64,000 bases of DNA from Sinotaia quadrata (GCA_028829895.1 CM054178.1:91823058-91887057), one strand, 5' to 3'; shown: positions 33,563 to 46,235, numbered from the stretch's first letter. Made by a program: numbers and translations. The notes: generated by a model from the sequence alone, not told the origin.

Positions 33563-34293
33563 ATGCCATAGAGAATTGTCCTGAATTTCATGTGCACTAT
33601 CAAGTATGCCATAGAGAACTGTCCTGAATTTCATGTGCACTATCAAGTATGCCATAGAGAATTGTCCTGAATTTCATGTGCACTATCAAGTATGCCATAG
33701 AGAATTGTCCTGAATTTCATGTGCACTATCAAGTATGCCATAGAGAATTGTCCTGAATTTCATGTGCACTATCAAGTATGCCACAGAGAATTGTCCTGAA
33801 TTTCATGTGCACTATCAAGTATGCCATAGAGAATTGTCCTGAATTTCATGTGCACTATCAAGTATGCCATAGAGAACTGTCCTGAATTTCATGTGCACTA
33901 TCAAGTATGCCATAGAGAATTGTCCTGAATTTCATGTGCACTATCAAGTATGCCATAGAGAATTGTCCTGAATTTCATGTGCACTATCAAGTATGCCATA
34001 GAGAATTGTCCTGAATTTCATGTGCACTATCAAGTATGCCATAGAGAATTGTCCTGAATTTCATGTGCACTATCAAGTGTGCCATAGAGAATTGTCCTGA
34101 ATTTCATGTGCACTATCAAGTATGCCATAGAGAATTGTCCTGAATTTCATGTGCACTATCAAGTGTGCCATAGAGAATTGTCCTGAATTTCATGTGCACT
34201 ATCAAGTATGCCATAGAGAATTGTCCTGAATTTCATGTGCACTATCAAGTGTGCCATAGAGAATTGTCCTGAATTTCATGTGCACTATCAAGA
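33563..34293. repeat. 43-bp minisatellite, 17 copies
   Basis: Seventeen 43-bp units (ATGCCATAGAGAATTGTCCT plus GAATTTCATGTGCACTATCAAGT) with only occasional substitutions (GTGCC, GAACTG, CACAGAG). High uniformity suggests recent expansion. There are no spacers, so it is not a CRISPR-like array. From 34294 to 34838 follows AT-rich DNA without a recognisable gene. Confidence 0.97.
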
Positions 34294-34838
34294 GGAATGT
34301 TCTCGAAGTTCGTGTGCGTTTCCCCATCACACCAGGAGGAATGTCCAATATGAGCCCCGTGAATTCTCAAGACCAAACTCAGGCCACAAATCTCCACCAT
34401 TTTGGTTCTTGAATGGAGGTAAAAGTATGTTAATATATGTACGGTATAAAATTATTTTATATAAAATATATTACGATCATGATATGATGTGTAGTGTGCA
34501 TTACAAAATTATTCTATATACGACTTAATTACGATAGTATTAACATGTGTCTGGGGTATATATATCTAAAAAAATATGTTTTTCAACTTAAGGAAAATGG
34601 CAATTTTAGTAAAAGATTTCTCGCTTGCATTATAAATCATATAACTACATATTTCTCTTTCTCTATCGACGTGTATAAATCTGATTTTGTAAAAATGTGT
34701 AAATTCACTGGATTATTATCATATTTTTTTCAACAATATCTTTCTTCATATAACAGTAGAGTTAATATTTACGACTGGATTTGACTAATGTTTCCAGGTT
34801 TATTTTTTTTATGCTGAGGTTAAAAACTGTGCGTGCCA

Positions 34839-35084
34839 TTTAAAGCATTGTCTAAAGTCATGTATAGTTCGCAAAATTAGGAAACAATTTAAAGCATTGT
34901 CTAAAGTCATGTATAGTTCGCAAAATTAGGAAACAATTTAAAGCATTGTCTAAAGTCATGCATAGTTCGCAAAATTATGAAACAATTTAAGGCATTATCT
35001 AAAGTAATGTATATTTCTCAAAATTATGAAAGAATTTAAAGCATTGTCTAAAATAATGTATAGTTCGCAAAATTGGGAAACAAT
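34839..35084. repeat. 49-bp minisatellite, 5 copies
   Basis: Units of TTTAAAGCATTGTCTAAAGT plus CATGTATAGTTCGCAAAATTAGGAAACAA starting every 49 bp from 34839. Confidence 0.95.
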
Positions 35085-35408
35085 TTTCATGTGCATTCTG
35101 CTTCTGTCAGCATTTTGTAGAACAGAGACACACCCTCGGTCCAATCAAGGAAACTTGTAAAAGCTAGAAAATGACATCATCCTAATATACAGTAATCCAT
35201 TTCAAAGACTGTAATTTGTATCAAAGGCAAATAAAAAAAAAAATCATGCTGTTCCAGCTAACAGAATTAAGTCTATAAACTTTTATGCTATTCCAAAAAT
35301 TTGAAATAGTTACAGTGTTGCTTAAACTTCTTTAGCTATAAAACATTCTGAAACTGTACATTGTACACTGAAACTGTACATTCTGGTGCTTATATTGTAT
35401 AAAAGTGG

Positions 35409-35411
<3 letters not shown>

Positions 35412-35450
<39 letters not shown>
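35412..35450. repeat. (CA)n microsatellite
   Basis: A pure CA tract. From 35451 to 36380 no gene or repeat is recognised. Confidence 0.95.
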
Positions 35451-35452
<2 letters not shown>

Positions 35453-36383
35453 CATAGAGTGAATGAGCATTGACTATCTCTGACATTGCACGAAACATAT
35501 TCACCAAAATGACTGTAGCTTCTGTTAGTATCTTTACTTGTCCAAACTCATTCTGTTTTCGACACAAACATTTTTACATCAACGAAAGAAAAAATAGGAA
35601 AGCGACTTCTAGGTTAACCATGATCGAATGCTTACAGATAAGCCTGAGGTTTGGAGATACAGAGTTACGCCCATTGTCTGATAATGAAATCGTTCATACT
35701 AATGATATATTTTGGTAGTTGTGCTAACATGCCAGGGGTCCTAGCTGCCCTTCCAGCTGTTACCCGAACCAAACTGTATGTAGTGATTTTGCTACCAAGC
35801 AATAGACTATGGGCCATATGATCCAAGTCCGAGAGGATCACGGTCGGGACAAGCTTGACAATGGTCAAGGTCAAGAAAGCATAATGGGGCACTAAATAAA
35901 TCTTGAATGTAAACTTACAATAACATATAAAGTGCTAGATCCCCATGTGGTTCTAAAGCCGACATCGCACTGGCTAGGTGGGAAGCTGACAAACCCGGGT
36001 CATTGTTCAACATCATTGTTCAAACGGGTTTACTCCATTTCTAATTGTAACTCAAGGGACATCACTCTAAATAAATCATTGTCCAACCCATTTAAATCAA
36101 GCAAGTATTGGTGAAGAACAAAGTGTCCCTAAATGGGAACAATATATTCAATACAAGGGTATTTGCGACAACTGATAACGTCCAAGGATGTTGTCCCTAG
36201 TAAGGTCGTGTTTTGTCTAAATGCAAGCGAAAACAAATGTGGTGCAGTGTTGCTGCTGGCTTTATGCTGTGGTCGTGAAAATGGAAAGATGAAAAAGAGT
36301 TTCCTCTCTTTAAAATAGGTATAGTTCTTTATTATTAACATGATTTAATTTTCATGCATAGATATTCGAACTTATTATATTTT

Positions 36384-36410
36384 TTGGGGGTGGTGGTGGT
36401 GGTGGTGGTG
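36384..36410. repeat. (GGT)n microsatellite
   Basis: GGGGGTGGTGGTGGTGGTGG: about seven GGT units after a G-run. Confidence 0.9.
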
Positions 36411-36599
36411 ATGATAACAAGCCAAATTCTCAGTGTGAAGTGTTGACGAGCTTCATTAATTTATAAAGATGTGAAAAGTATGCTTACTACATCGGAATAT
36501 TGAAATGGTACTTGCACGTGTCTGGATAAACGTCAAATGCTGAGGTTTAACCCTCACGTGATTTGATATCTGACTAAGTGGACAGACTGCTGCTTATAT

Positions 36600-36968
36600 A
36601 AATTAATGTAAAAGAGGTTTGCAAGAGTGATAGCAAACTGTAAAATTGGTTTGCAAGAGGGATGGTAAACTGTAAACGTGGAAGGCAAGAGGGATGGCAA
36701 ACTGTAAACGTGGAGTGGTATGTAACTGTGAAAGTGGGTAGACAGAGGGATGTCAGTGGTAAAGTGGGTAGACAGAGGTATGTCAGTGGTAAAATGGGTA
36801 GACAGAGGGATGTCAGTGGTAAAGTGGGTAGACAGAGGGATGTCAGTGGTAAAGTGGGTAGACAGAGGTATGTCAGTGGTAAAGTGGGTAGACAGAGGGA
36901 TGTCAGTGGTAAAATGGGTAGACAGAGGTATGTCAGTGGTAAAGTGGGTAAACAGAGGGATGAGCAGC
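36600..36968. repeat. 30-bp minisatellite, 8 uniform copies plus diverged ones
   Basis: Uniform units (GTGGTAAAGTGGGTAGACAG plus AGGGATGTCA) occupy about 36726-36968. Diverged versions (GCAAGAGGGATGGCAAACTG) reach back to 36600. Frames of up to 208 codons on both strands come from the 30-bp period. Confidence 0.95.
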
Positions 36969-37121
36969 TGTAATAGTAATAGTGAGACAGATATATGGAT
37001 GAGTGTTTGGTAAAAGTGGAATGATAGTGACGGTGACTGTAACCGCTTAGAACTCTGGAGAAATAGCGCGAAGAAATGCTCACTATTATATTTCGCAGTG
37101 CACATTCTTTTTCAATTATAA

Positions 37122-37127
37122 TACACA

Positions 37128-37199
<72 letters not shown>

Positions 37200-37200
37200 C
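37122..37200. repeat. (CA)n microsatellite
   Basis: A CA tract of about 80 bp. From 37201 to 38056 no gene is recognised. Confidence 0.96.
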
Positions 37201-38056
37201 ATATGTATATATACATGTGTGAGTATGCGTGCTCTTGTCAAATTAGTTTGCTCAGAGGAGCACATAGATCTACAAAAGTGCAATGTGCCGAAATGAAACC
37301 GTTACATTTTTTTTTCTTTTCTAGTACAGATATGATGTTTTCTGTCCAAGAATTAAAAGAGGAAAAACAAATCCTTATAAGAACAATCTGTCTCAATTTT
37401 TGGACAGCCACGAATCCACCTTCTTCTAGTCAACATTAGGGAAACCAGTATCGAATTATATTGATGTCGCTAAAAGTGACGTCATACTAAAAATTACGTC
37501 ATCAACTTACAATTGAGAACTCGTAAAATAAACGACAATATAAAAATTTCAAGAAAATGCATCTGAACGCTTCTCCCTGTGTGAATATAATTTTGCTTGT
37601 TTACAATTTTAAATGAAGTTCAAGTAAACAATAATAAAGTATTTCAGAACGCATGCAGAAAATTAATGCTTGTGCTTGTAACTTCGAGTACTGGAGTAAT
37701 CGATCGGAAGCAGATCGACTCCAGCAACAAAATACTTCAGTAAAAAAAAAATGAAGAAAATCAAGATTAAAAGAAAATAATAATAAAACCCGAGAAAAAT
37801 CAAACTGACCACATTACCACTGTGGCACGTTTCTGACAAGTCATCGTACAGTAATTGATTTTTTAAAAAAATTGTTGTAGTTCTCTTTCCTTTACGCTGC
37901 ACAAAGAAATGAATCATGCTCTATAATCTGCTCTCGTGCTCATCTTTAGCCACCTCGCGACTGTGAAATGTTTTATTTCAACTGCAAGACAATAAACAAG
38001 GCGTGGCATGACAGCTATTGACAAATGGTCAAAATGTCGCCATTTGCAGGGAACAT

Positions 38057-38102
38057 TCAGTCCGGGGCTCCGGAGTCCACGCCGTCAGGGTTCCTATGCA
38101 TG
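38057..38102 (-). CDS. Candidate terminal exon c of an unrecognised gene
   Basis: Acceptor TTTGTGTACACAG ends at 38103. The exon enters in phase 2, matching candidate exon b, and reads MHRNPDGVDSGAPD-stop (TGA 38059-38057). The region is GC-rich against an AT-rich background, so open frames are commoner by chance, and a 103-codon frame on the opposite strand overlaps it. Confidence 0.2.
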
Positions 38103-38236
38103 CTGTGTACACAAATCCACGCCCGCCCGCCATGCCTGGCTCCTTGCAGCGCATCAAAACGCTATTGATATTGTTGGCGGACTTGTGTTTGTTCTGTCGT
38201 TATTGAAAATCGGGAGTTTGTCATGCTTCATCTTAC

Positions 38237-38280
38237 GTGTACTTCAGCACGCTGCGGATCACGGCCTTACATGCGATCAT
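38237..38280 (-). CDS. Candidate internal exon b of an unrecognised gene
   Basis: Acceptor CTGTACTCCAATCAG (to 38281) and donor C|GTAAGATG (38236) bound 44 nt reading MIACKAVIRSVLKYT in phase 0 to 2. Its phases fit candidate exon a before it and candidate exon c after it. No family is recognised. Confidence 0.25.
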
Positions 38281-38430
38281 CTGATTGGAGTACAGGTCAG
38301 ACAGGGTGGGGGTGGGTAAATCGGAATTCTTTGGTAAACATGTTAACCGGCGATCTGATCAGTATATTTTGTCACTAGCAAATAGATTAATTACTTTCTA
38401 ATGCTGAATTCTATTCCTACACTGACTTAC

Positions 38431-38513
38431 GCTAACTGCAATCATCTTCTCGCGTGTCTTGCACACGGAGCTCAGGACGCCATCTGGAAAATGATCAGGC
38501 CACCTTTCATCAC
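38431..38513 (-). CDS. Candidate internal exon a of an unrecognised gene
   Basis: A strong acceptor (TTATTTCTTTATCCAG) and a strong donor (AGC|GTAAGTCAG at 38430) bound 83 nt. Only one frame is open on the minus strand, entering in phase 1 and leaving in phase 0: GDERWPDHFPDGVLSSVCKT then REKMIAVS. The plus strand is open here too (LTYANCNHLLACLAHGAQ...), so strand is uncertain. I do not recognise a family. Confidence 0.3.
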
Positions 38514-38707
38514 CTGGATAAAGAAATAAAATATAAAGAAATTAAAATACTTGTTAACAACTCTTTCTCTTCAAACTAATTTATATGTATAATTTGCAGA
38601 GGAGAAAACAATTTACGAAATCAATATAAGCAACAACAAACGAAACTACCAACCTCAAACAAATAATTCTAAGTTAAATGTTTCTTAAGTCAGTTCATGC
38701 AAAGCAA

Positions 38708-38926
38708 CACAGTTGTCAATAGGTACTATCATAACCACTACAACACAGTTGTCAATACGTACTATCATAACCACTACAACACAGTTGTCAATACGTACTA
38801 TCATAACCACTACAACACAGTTGTCAATACGTACTATCATAACCACTACAACACAGTTGTCAATACGTACTATCATAACCACTACAACACAGTTGTCAAT
38901 ACGTACTATCATAACCAATACAACAC
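38708..38926. repeat. 36-bp minisatellite, 6 copies
   Basis: Units of CAGTTGTCAATACGTACTAT plus CATAACCACTACAACA, almost identical. The 36-bp period keeps three frames open. Confidence 0.96.
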
Positions 38927-39084
38927 TTGCCAGATAAAAGGAAATAGTTCATCTATCGAGCCTAATAATCATTTGGAGAATCTATTGGTACGCAAATAAC
39001 TTCTTCAGAAACTGCAACTTAAATTATAATCTGAGCAAAATTTTATTGAAATTAAATAAAACACTTGCCAGAAAACAGATATAC

Positions 39085-39430
39085 ATATAGTTATAACATT
39101 AATGGTTGCACATTAATTATTACTGTTACATAAATTATTAGTGGTTGGACAGTCATTATTTCTGTTACATAAATTATCTACAGTTGCACATTCATTATTA
39201 CTTGTTACATGAATTATTAGTTTTTGGACATTCATTATTTATGTTACATGAATTATCTACAGTTGCAAATTCATTATTACTCTTACATGGAATCTTACTG
39301 CCTGCACGGTAACTATTATTGTTACATGAACTATTACTGGTTTCACATTCACTATTACTGTCACATGAATTATTAATGGTTACACATTAATTATTGTTTA
39401 TACGTGAATGTGTAACGGTTGCACGTTCAT
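39085..39430. repeat. Degenerate ~38-bp repeat, about 9 copies
   Basis: Variants of GTTACATGAATTATTA plus CTGGTTGCACATTCATTATT. Strong divergence suggests an old array. Confidence 0.8.
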
Positions 39431-39444
39431 TACGATTGTTTCTT

Positions 39445-39553
39445 AATGACGTAGTTATGTCGCCCGGTGATTTATGATTATACAATTGTGAGTGCCTAAA
39501 TGATGTAGTTATGTCGCCCGGTGATTTATGATTATACAATTGTGAGTGCCTAA
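39445..39553. repeat. 54-bp duplication
   Basis: Two near-identical units start at 39445 and 39499 (core GTAGTTATGTCGCCCGGTGA). Confidence 0.93.
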
Positions 39554-39622
39554 AGCGATTCCATTCCAAGAAAATGGATGTCCAGAGCTGCAGACTAAAA
39601 GAGCCATTGAAGAAAGACTTAC

Positions 39623-39669
39623 GTAACACAAGCCTTTAGTTGTGTCAGTTTGTCGTGAACGCTCCACAT
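39623..39669 (-). CDS. Candidate first coding exon, unrecognised
   Basis: ATG at 39669 (A at -3) opens MWSVHDKLTQLKACV plus two bases, ending at a donor AC|GTAAGTC (39622). The phase (2) does not fit candidate exon a directly, so any link needs another exon. The length is too short to exclude chance. From 39670 to 40364 nothing else is recognised. Confidence 0.2.
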
Positions 39670-40364
39670 TTTGACACAATAAAATAGTAAATGTATATGT
39701 ACAGACTTATGAAATCCACAACTGAGCATGCGCACACACATGGAAATACATTATAAGTAGTCAATAGTGGTCGTCGACAGACATTCTGTTGAGCGCCTTC
39801 CCTCTTCAAATATTTTCAAATAGTAACGGGAGGTAACTGCAGTTCAACAACGAGCACAAACAACAGACGAACGTTTCCGTTTCAGCCTTTCAGAAAGAGA
39901 TTTCATTGAAAACGATAATTATATAATTTGCCAGGGATCCAGTCCTGTCCAGTCCAGTCCAAACCTGCATCGCGCAACAACTGGACTCAGATAGGCCCGA
40001 CTAGAATCAGATGGTTTCCATGGAGAGAAAATAAAAATGCTTGACGGGCATATGAGAGCACTGAAGATGTACTCGAAGAGGGATGGAGCGAGAAAAAAAA
40101 AACGGAATCTATCCCCTAAGTAAACTTCAGTATCTATGAAGTTATCAGATCGCAGCAGGCTTAGGAGTGAAGAATTTTTTTCACAGGGAAAAAATCGATA
40201 GTAATGAGCAAATTATACTGTCTCACACTGTTAGAATTCCCGAGTGGCTAAAAGTAGCACTCGTAACGAGTCTTAGTTTTGCTGCTGAAATAATTTGACA
40301 TTGTAATAGTTGTAATATTCACAAACAATACCCATTCCCCCTACCCCCCTCCATAATTATGCAC

Positions 40365-40365
40365 A

Positions 40366-40408
<43 letters not shown>
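40365..40408. repeat. (CA)n microsatellite
   Basis: A CA tract. Loose CA-rich sequence continues to about 40540. Confidence 0.93.
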
Positions 40409-40410
<2 letters not shown>

Positions 40411-40724
40411 ACAACATGAATGTGTCTGTATATGCTTGCACGTACATCATTCAGACGTAGACACGCTACACAAATCATGCTACACAAATCACACATATAC
40501 CACACACGTAGAACACACCATACACACTCACACACACACGCCACTCAGGCATATACATGCGCTCTTATATATAAGCATGCGTACACTCACTCACCGCATA
40601 AGTGCTTTAGACATTTTAATAAACCATTCTATTCTGAAATCTTGCATTGGCAACAGTTTGTTACTGCAATGAATAATTTGCGGCGCCGCAAGGGAAGCGG
40701 TAGAGACGAGTGCCATTACAAGCA

Positions 40725-40965
40725 AAGAATCAGAGGGGCTCTGGCGAAGGAAGCAGATGGAAAAATGGAAATTCGAGAGGTTCTAGCGAGGTAGATAGAT
40801 AAAGAATTGGAAATCTGAGGGGCTCTAGTGAAGAAAGCAGATGGAAAATGGAATATGTCGGGCCCTAGCAAGGAAAGTAAATGGAAATTGGAAATCAGAG
40901 GGGCTCTAGCGAGGAAAGTAAATGGAAAATGGAAATCCGAGGGGCTCTAGCGAAAGTAGATGCAG
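40725..40965. repeat. Degenerate ~45-bp repeat, about 6 copies
   Basis: Variants of GAGGGGCTCTAGCGAGGAAA plus GTAGATGGAAAATGGAAATC. From 40966 to 42317 there is single-copy-looking DNA with no gene I can support; short frames there are within chance. Confidence 0.82.
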
Positions 40966-42317
40966 AACGGATCGTGAACACAGCATCTTAATGTCGGCCC
41001 CAGAAAGATGTAGGTGTTAATCAGCAGTTGTTGTTTTTTCTCCCAAGGTTTAAATTCAATATCACATTCTATATCACATTAAATTCAATATCTCTTCAAT
41101 ATTTTTCTTCTTTTACTTTTCTGTTTTATTAATTTTCTTTGTAAAAATAAAAAACATGTATGCCTTCTTCTGGAAAGCACAGAGGTCAAGAGAAGCAAAT
41201 GAAAGAAGCTAGACTCCAGGAAATCATGGCATAGCATTCATATTGATTGAGGAACAAACGAAATCTGTCATTTTCAACGTTACGGCTACAGAGAAAGATT
41301 TGGCAATAAATCAAAAATTCATATTAATATTCAAAACACACCTAACTCTCTTTAATGGATTATGGCGCAATCATCATCTCTTATTACAGACTACGACATT
41401 TGCAGGCGAAGATCATTCCATCCCACTCCACACTGTCCTCCATCCAACACTACATTGAAACGGCAATTCGAGCACAAAAAACGAAACCAATACGGATAGG
41501 GGGATAAGTTTGTGTGATGAAAGGGGAGAGAAGCTTCGCGCTGTATAACGTCGCCACAACACTTCCCTATGACCACATCAAATGCACATTTGTCCCTTCG
41601 GTCTTGATGGCCAGATGCAAATCCCCCCCCTCCATTCTGGCTACAGGCTAAAAACCTGTAACCCGAGGCCAGGCTTCATTGATCCCGTCACGGCGAGTGA
41701 TGGAGACCAAAGTCTGTAGCACATTGACCACAGTGCATCAGGCACACACGCGACTAGACTGTATTAATTATTGACGACTTCATCGCCTCTGTATTACTGG
41801 TTGATTACTTCCTCACAAGAGCGGTGCGTGATAGTCAGAAGGACTGATGGTTAATGGATGTGCTTAACGTACAAAACTTTCACATTGATTTGACCGATTT
41901 ACTACTACTTAACCTGTCCACGACTATCATTCGTTGATTTCGCGGACAGTCGACTTTAGCCGGAATGAGAAGAATATGCCCATTATGCATGCATTAGGGG
42001 TGGGAGGGGGAACAACAGAAGCCAACCGAATAAAATAAATGGAAATGAAATGACATCTCTCTTACAAAACAAACAGACGAGAAGATAATATTACTCTGCA
42101 AATCACGAGAATATTTCTCGTTTTCATCTGAGAATATGTGACGTAGTCATTAACGTAATTAGTGGTTTACAATTGACGTGATGTCGTTTAAATGTATAAA
42201 TATGAATGTGAATATTATTTTATGTGAGAAATACAACTTTCTGTCAGGAAATCATCCCAGAGCAAACACTCATGCAATCACTCACTTGCATACTCAAGTC
42301 ACCCCCACCCCCTTCTC

Positions 42318-42354
42318 TCTCTCTCTCTCTCTCTCTATTTCTCTGTACACACAC

Positions 42355-42397
<43 letters not shown>

Positions 42398-42474
42398 CAC
42401 ACACACATTCTCTCAAACATACTCAATCACACTCCCTCCTTTTCTTTCTCTTTCTGTTTGTTATATGGTACACA

Positions 42475-42541
<67 letters not shown>

Positions 42542-42591
42542 AAAAATCACACTCCCTCCTTTTCTTTCTCTTTCTGTTTGTTATATGGTAC

Positions 42592-42639
<48 letters not shown>

Positions 42640-42640
42640 A
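42318..42640. repeat. Compound (CT)n/(CA)n block with a 120-bp duplicated module
   Basis: CT and CA tracts surround two copies (about 42429 and 42549) of a ~48-bp non-repetitive segment, CACTCCCTCCTTTTCTTTCT plus CTTTCTGTTTGTTATATGGTA. A CA tract and its unique neighbour were therefore duplicated as one ~120-bp unit. Confidence 0.93.
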
Positions 42641-43029
42641 CACAAACTCTCTCATACGCATCTACTGTGTTAGCAAACAGTATAGAGGCAAATCTGCAAA
42701 CTACCAGCGTTTCTTTCATGGAAAAGCACCTCTAATCTTAAAGTGGATCCCTCGGTTCGAGATGACTTTATTTTTCTATGACTGGCAAGTTGTCTCCGTT
42801 GCTAAGCGATGACAATAGATGCTAGCCTTGCCATGATTTCACACTGCGTGCAATCTGATCATTTCGTGTCGAGAGACAAGAAGTATATGCTTGTTGAAGC
42901 AGATTAAGGTATTTCTCCTTCCCGCTAACCTTATAAACACAAAAACAAACGTAAATACAAAACATATATATATATATAAGAGTAGAGGTGGACTAGGGCG
43001 AACACTCAATACTGAAATCTCTTTCACTT

Positions 43030-44780
43030 GCAGGTGATGATACTGTTATCGATAAACCCGTTTTAATTTGCTTTCATTGGCAATACTGGCACCGAAAAAA
43101 AAAATGTCGATGCTTATACTGTTACTAATAAACCAGTTCAGTTTATTGGTGCTACTACTGTCACTAATGGACCATCTCAGTTTGTTAGTGTTCGTACTGT
43201 TACTAATAAATCATTTCAATCTATCGGTGCTGCAGCTGTCACTTTAAATCAATTTCATTTTTGGGTGCTCAAACTGTGATTAATAAACCAGTCTCATTTT
43301 GTGAGTGCTCAAACTATCACTATTAAACTAATTTCATTTTGTTTCTGTTCATACTGTCACTAATAAACCAATTTCAGTTTGTCGGCGCTGCAACTGCCAC
43401 TAATGAACCCATTTCAATTTGTCGGTGCTAATAATGTAACTAATTAACCTAATATTTTATTTGTAGGTGCTACTCTTTGACCTCTAATAAACCGATTTAT
43501 GGTGCTCATAATGTCACTAATCAATCAATTTCAGTTTGCGATCACTGTTTCACAAACTAATTTAAATTTGTTAAGTGCTAATACATTCGGAAATGAACCT
43601 GTTTCAGTCTTTATATACGAAATTACTGTCATTAAATCGAATTGCATCAGTAGATGTCATTAATAAAGCAGAATTAAGTTGTTATCACCGTTATTAATAA
43701 GCCTATGTTGTTATATGTTATTGGTTTTACTAACGTCACTGGTAAACATTACAAACTGTAATTGCGATTATTGTTACTGACACTAATAAACAAAAACATG
43801 CTTGTAGTGGCTGACATTGCTACTGATAAACATTATAAACTGTTATTGAGATTACTGACACTAATAAACAAAAGCATGCTTGTAGTGGCTGACATTGCTA
43901 CAGATAAACTCAAACAAGCTGTAAAAACAAATACTGCACGTATATATCCACTGAAGTGGTGCTAATAACTCACTAATAAAGCCAGATCTCTGGTGGTGGG
44001 AATGCTTTCACTAAGTAGATCATTTTTAGTGTGCTGGTATTAATATTGTCGTAACTCAATGCATTGCGACGCATTCGTATTAGCACTGTCGTAATAGTAA
44101 TGTCATTATTAAACCCGTATTAGTACATTCAAAATAATAATGTCATTATTAAACCCATATTACTAAAAATAATAATGTCATTAATAAACCCATATTACTA
44201 CTGTCATAATAACGATGTCATTATTAAACCCATATTACTACTGTCAAAATAATAATGTCATTATTAAACCCATATTAGTACTGTCATAATAATAATGTCA
44301 TTATTGAACCCTTATAAGTATTGTCATAATAATAATGCCATTATTAAACCCATATTAGTACTGTCATAATAATAATGTCATAATTAAACCCATATTACTA
44401 CTGTCATAATAATAGTGTCATTATTACACCCATATTAATCTGTTCATCTTTATGCCGTGCTAATCCCATTTCAGCCTCGTAGTGTTGAATGTGTCATTAA
44501 TAAACCAATTTCAGCATTTTAGTATTTATACTATTAATTTTAAACCTTTTCAGCCTGTTAATAGCGTTAAAACTATCACTGTTAAGCCCATTTCAGCCTG
44601 CTACTGTTTAAACTGTCATTATTAAACACACATCAGTCTGTAAGCGTTTATAAGAATGTAACCCCTTTAATCTGTCGACTTTTAAGTATTCGAGGTTAAT
44701 AATAGACCTATTTCCGAGCGTCTGCAGCTAACGCTGTCACTAGTAAACCCGTTTAAATTAGCAGGCCGAGCCCTGCAGCA
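43030..44780. repeat. Degenerate satellite-like domain, ~40-45-bp units
   Basis: Nearly 1.75 kb of recurring CTGTCACTAATAAACCAATT plus TCAGTTTGTTAGTGCTAATA-like units. In the middle (about 44080-44440) a tighter ~40-bp subfamily, ATAATGTCATTATTAAACCC plus ATATTACTACTGTCATAATA, has 8-9 copies. From 44781 to 45322 no gene is recognised. Confidence 0.85.
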
Positions 44781-45322
44781 GTCTTCAATGTGCGAAGTGA
44801 TGCATGAAGTACAAAATGATAAATCAGTTAAATACCCCCATCTACTCCACTTGATACTTTGTACTAGAGAGATATTTTCCCTTCATTTCTCGGTTAAAGA
44901 AAACGAACAAATAGCAAGAGCAATAAAGGTTTTTTGAACTACATTCCAAAAGGCATTTAACACAGGCAATCATCACACATCTGGTTGTTGAGCACTCCCT
45001 CCCCTCTACCCCCCCCCCCATCACCAACCTCCCATTCGTTCGCTTACAGTTATCGCCAATCTCTCTACAAGTTAGTTCCCTATTTCGTCGGCTCCCATCG
45101 ATTTTGTAAGGAGTGAAAACAGCACACACAGGCTGTCAGGAATCTACGTTTGTAGTCGTATTTGGAAAGAAAAATATGTTCAGGCTTGTTCCCCCATTTT
45201 TTCTCTTTAATTTGACTTTTGTTGTTCGAATTAAAATATTTTACCAATGAATTTTTATTGTTTCCCACGCTCCCAAAAGGTCTTTTTTTTTATTTCGAAG
45301 TGAAACAGAATTAAAAAAAAGG

Positions 45323-45604
45323 TGACGCGTTAATAAATGGCCAAGTTATAAAAGTGTAATTTCACTCTTATTAGAGTCTGATATTACAGTCAACCAATGA
45401 CGCGTTAATAAATGGCCAAGTTAGAAATGTGTAATGTATATCATTCTTGTTATATTACAGTCAACCAATGACGCAAAGATAAATGGCCGAGTTAGAAATG
45501 TGTAATGTATATCATTCTTGTTATATTACAGTCAACCAATGACGCGTTAATAAATGGCCAAGTTAGAAATGTGTAATGTATATCATTCTTGTTATATTAC
45601 AGTC
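45323..45604. repeat. 71-bp minisatellite, 4 copies
   Basis: Copies start at 45323, 45399, 45470 and 45541. The first has a 5-bp longer unit, and one has GACGCAAAG in place of GACGCGTTA. Confidence 0.94.
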
Positions 45605-45785
45605 GAAGAATTGCCACACCACATTCTACAGTTTGCCGTTTTTAACGCCCCAGTCATAATTTGACACTGCATCACCAGCGCTTCAGATTGTCACTCGGTA
45701 AGCGTAGTTTAAATGGTACATGTATACTTCACAAATATTTCCTATTAATTTAATGTCTGGAATAGACTAGCTATAGACAAATTAA

Positions 45786-45791
<6 letters not shown>

Positions 45792-45846
<55 letters not shown>
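45792..45846. repeat. (GA)n microsatellite
   Basis: A pure GA tract of about 55 bp. From 45847 to 46235 the DNA is AT-rich with nothing recognised. Confidence 0.96.
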
Positions 45847-45848
<2 letters not shown>

Positions 45849-46235
45849 TTGTTCATTCATTAGTCCAATGTCTACCTTTAGAAGAAATACAATGTTACCA
45901 GAAATTATATATAATTTACAATTAACTTTTTTCCAAACATTACAAGTGTATATTACACAAGTCTACCGAGGCGTAAATTATTACACGCATGAACAACATA
46001 TATACTTGAAATGTTTACATATTACGTTTAAAGGGCAAATGCTCAATCACAAATGCACATTAAATACACATTAAATTTACTTTAATAGAAAGATAATTCA
46101 TAATGGTCATTGCACATTCAATACATATTAAATTTATTTAAAAGATAAATAATGCAATGATTTAATATTGTTTATTAATTGTACTAATTAACACAGTGAG
46201 ATGGGTAACTGTAGTATAGGCGAGTGTTTTGTAAA

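Noticed and set aside
33563..34293. CRISPR-like array
   Set aside because: The units are contiguous with no unique spacers, and the genome is eukaryotic.
36554..37200. Frames of up to 208 codons of Thr/Leu/Pro-rich repeats
   Set aside because: A 30-bp minisatellite plus a CA tract; several overlapping frames are open together.
38008..38319. 103-codon plus-strand frame
   Set aside because: GC-rich sequence with few stops; start context, domains and splice partners give no support, and the minus strand offers a more structured alternative.
45600..45705. Acceptor-donor pair around TTTGCCGTTTTTAACGCC...CACTCG|GTAAGC
   Set aside because: All three frames contain stops, so it is not a coding exon.
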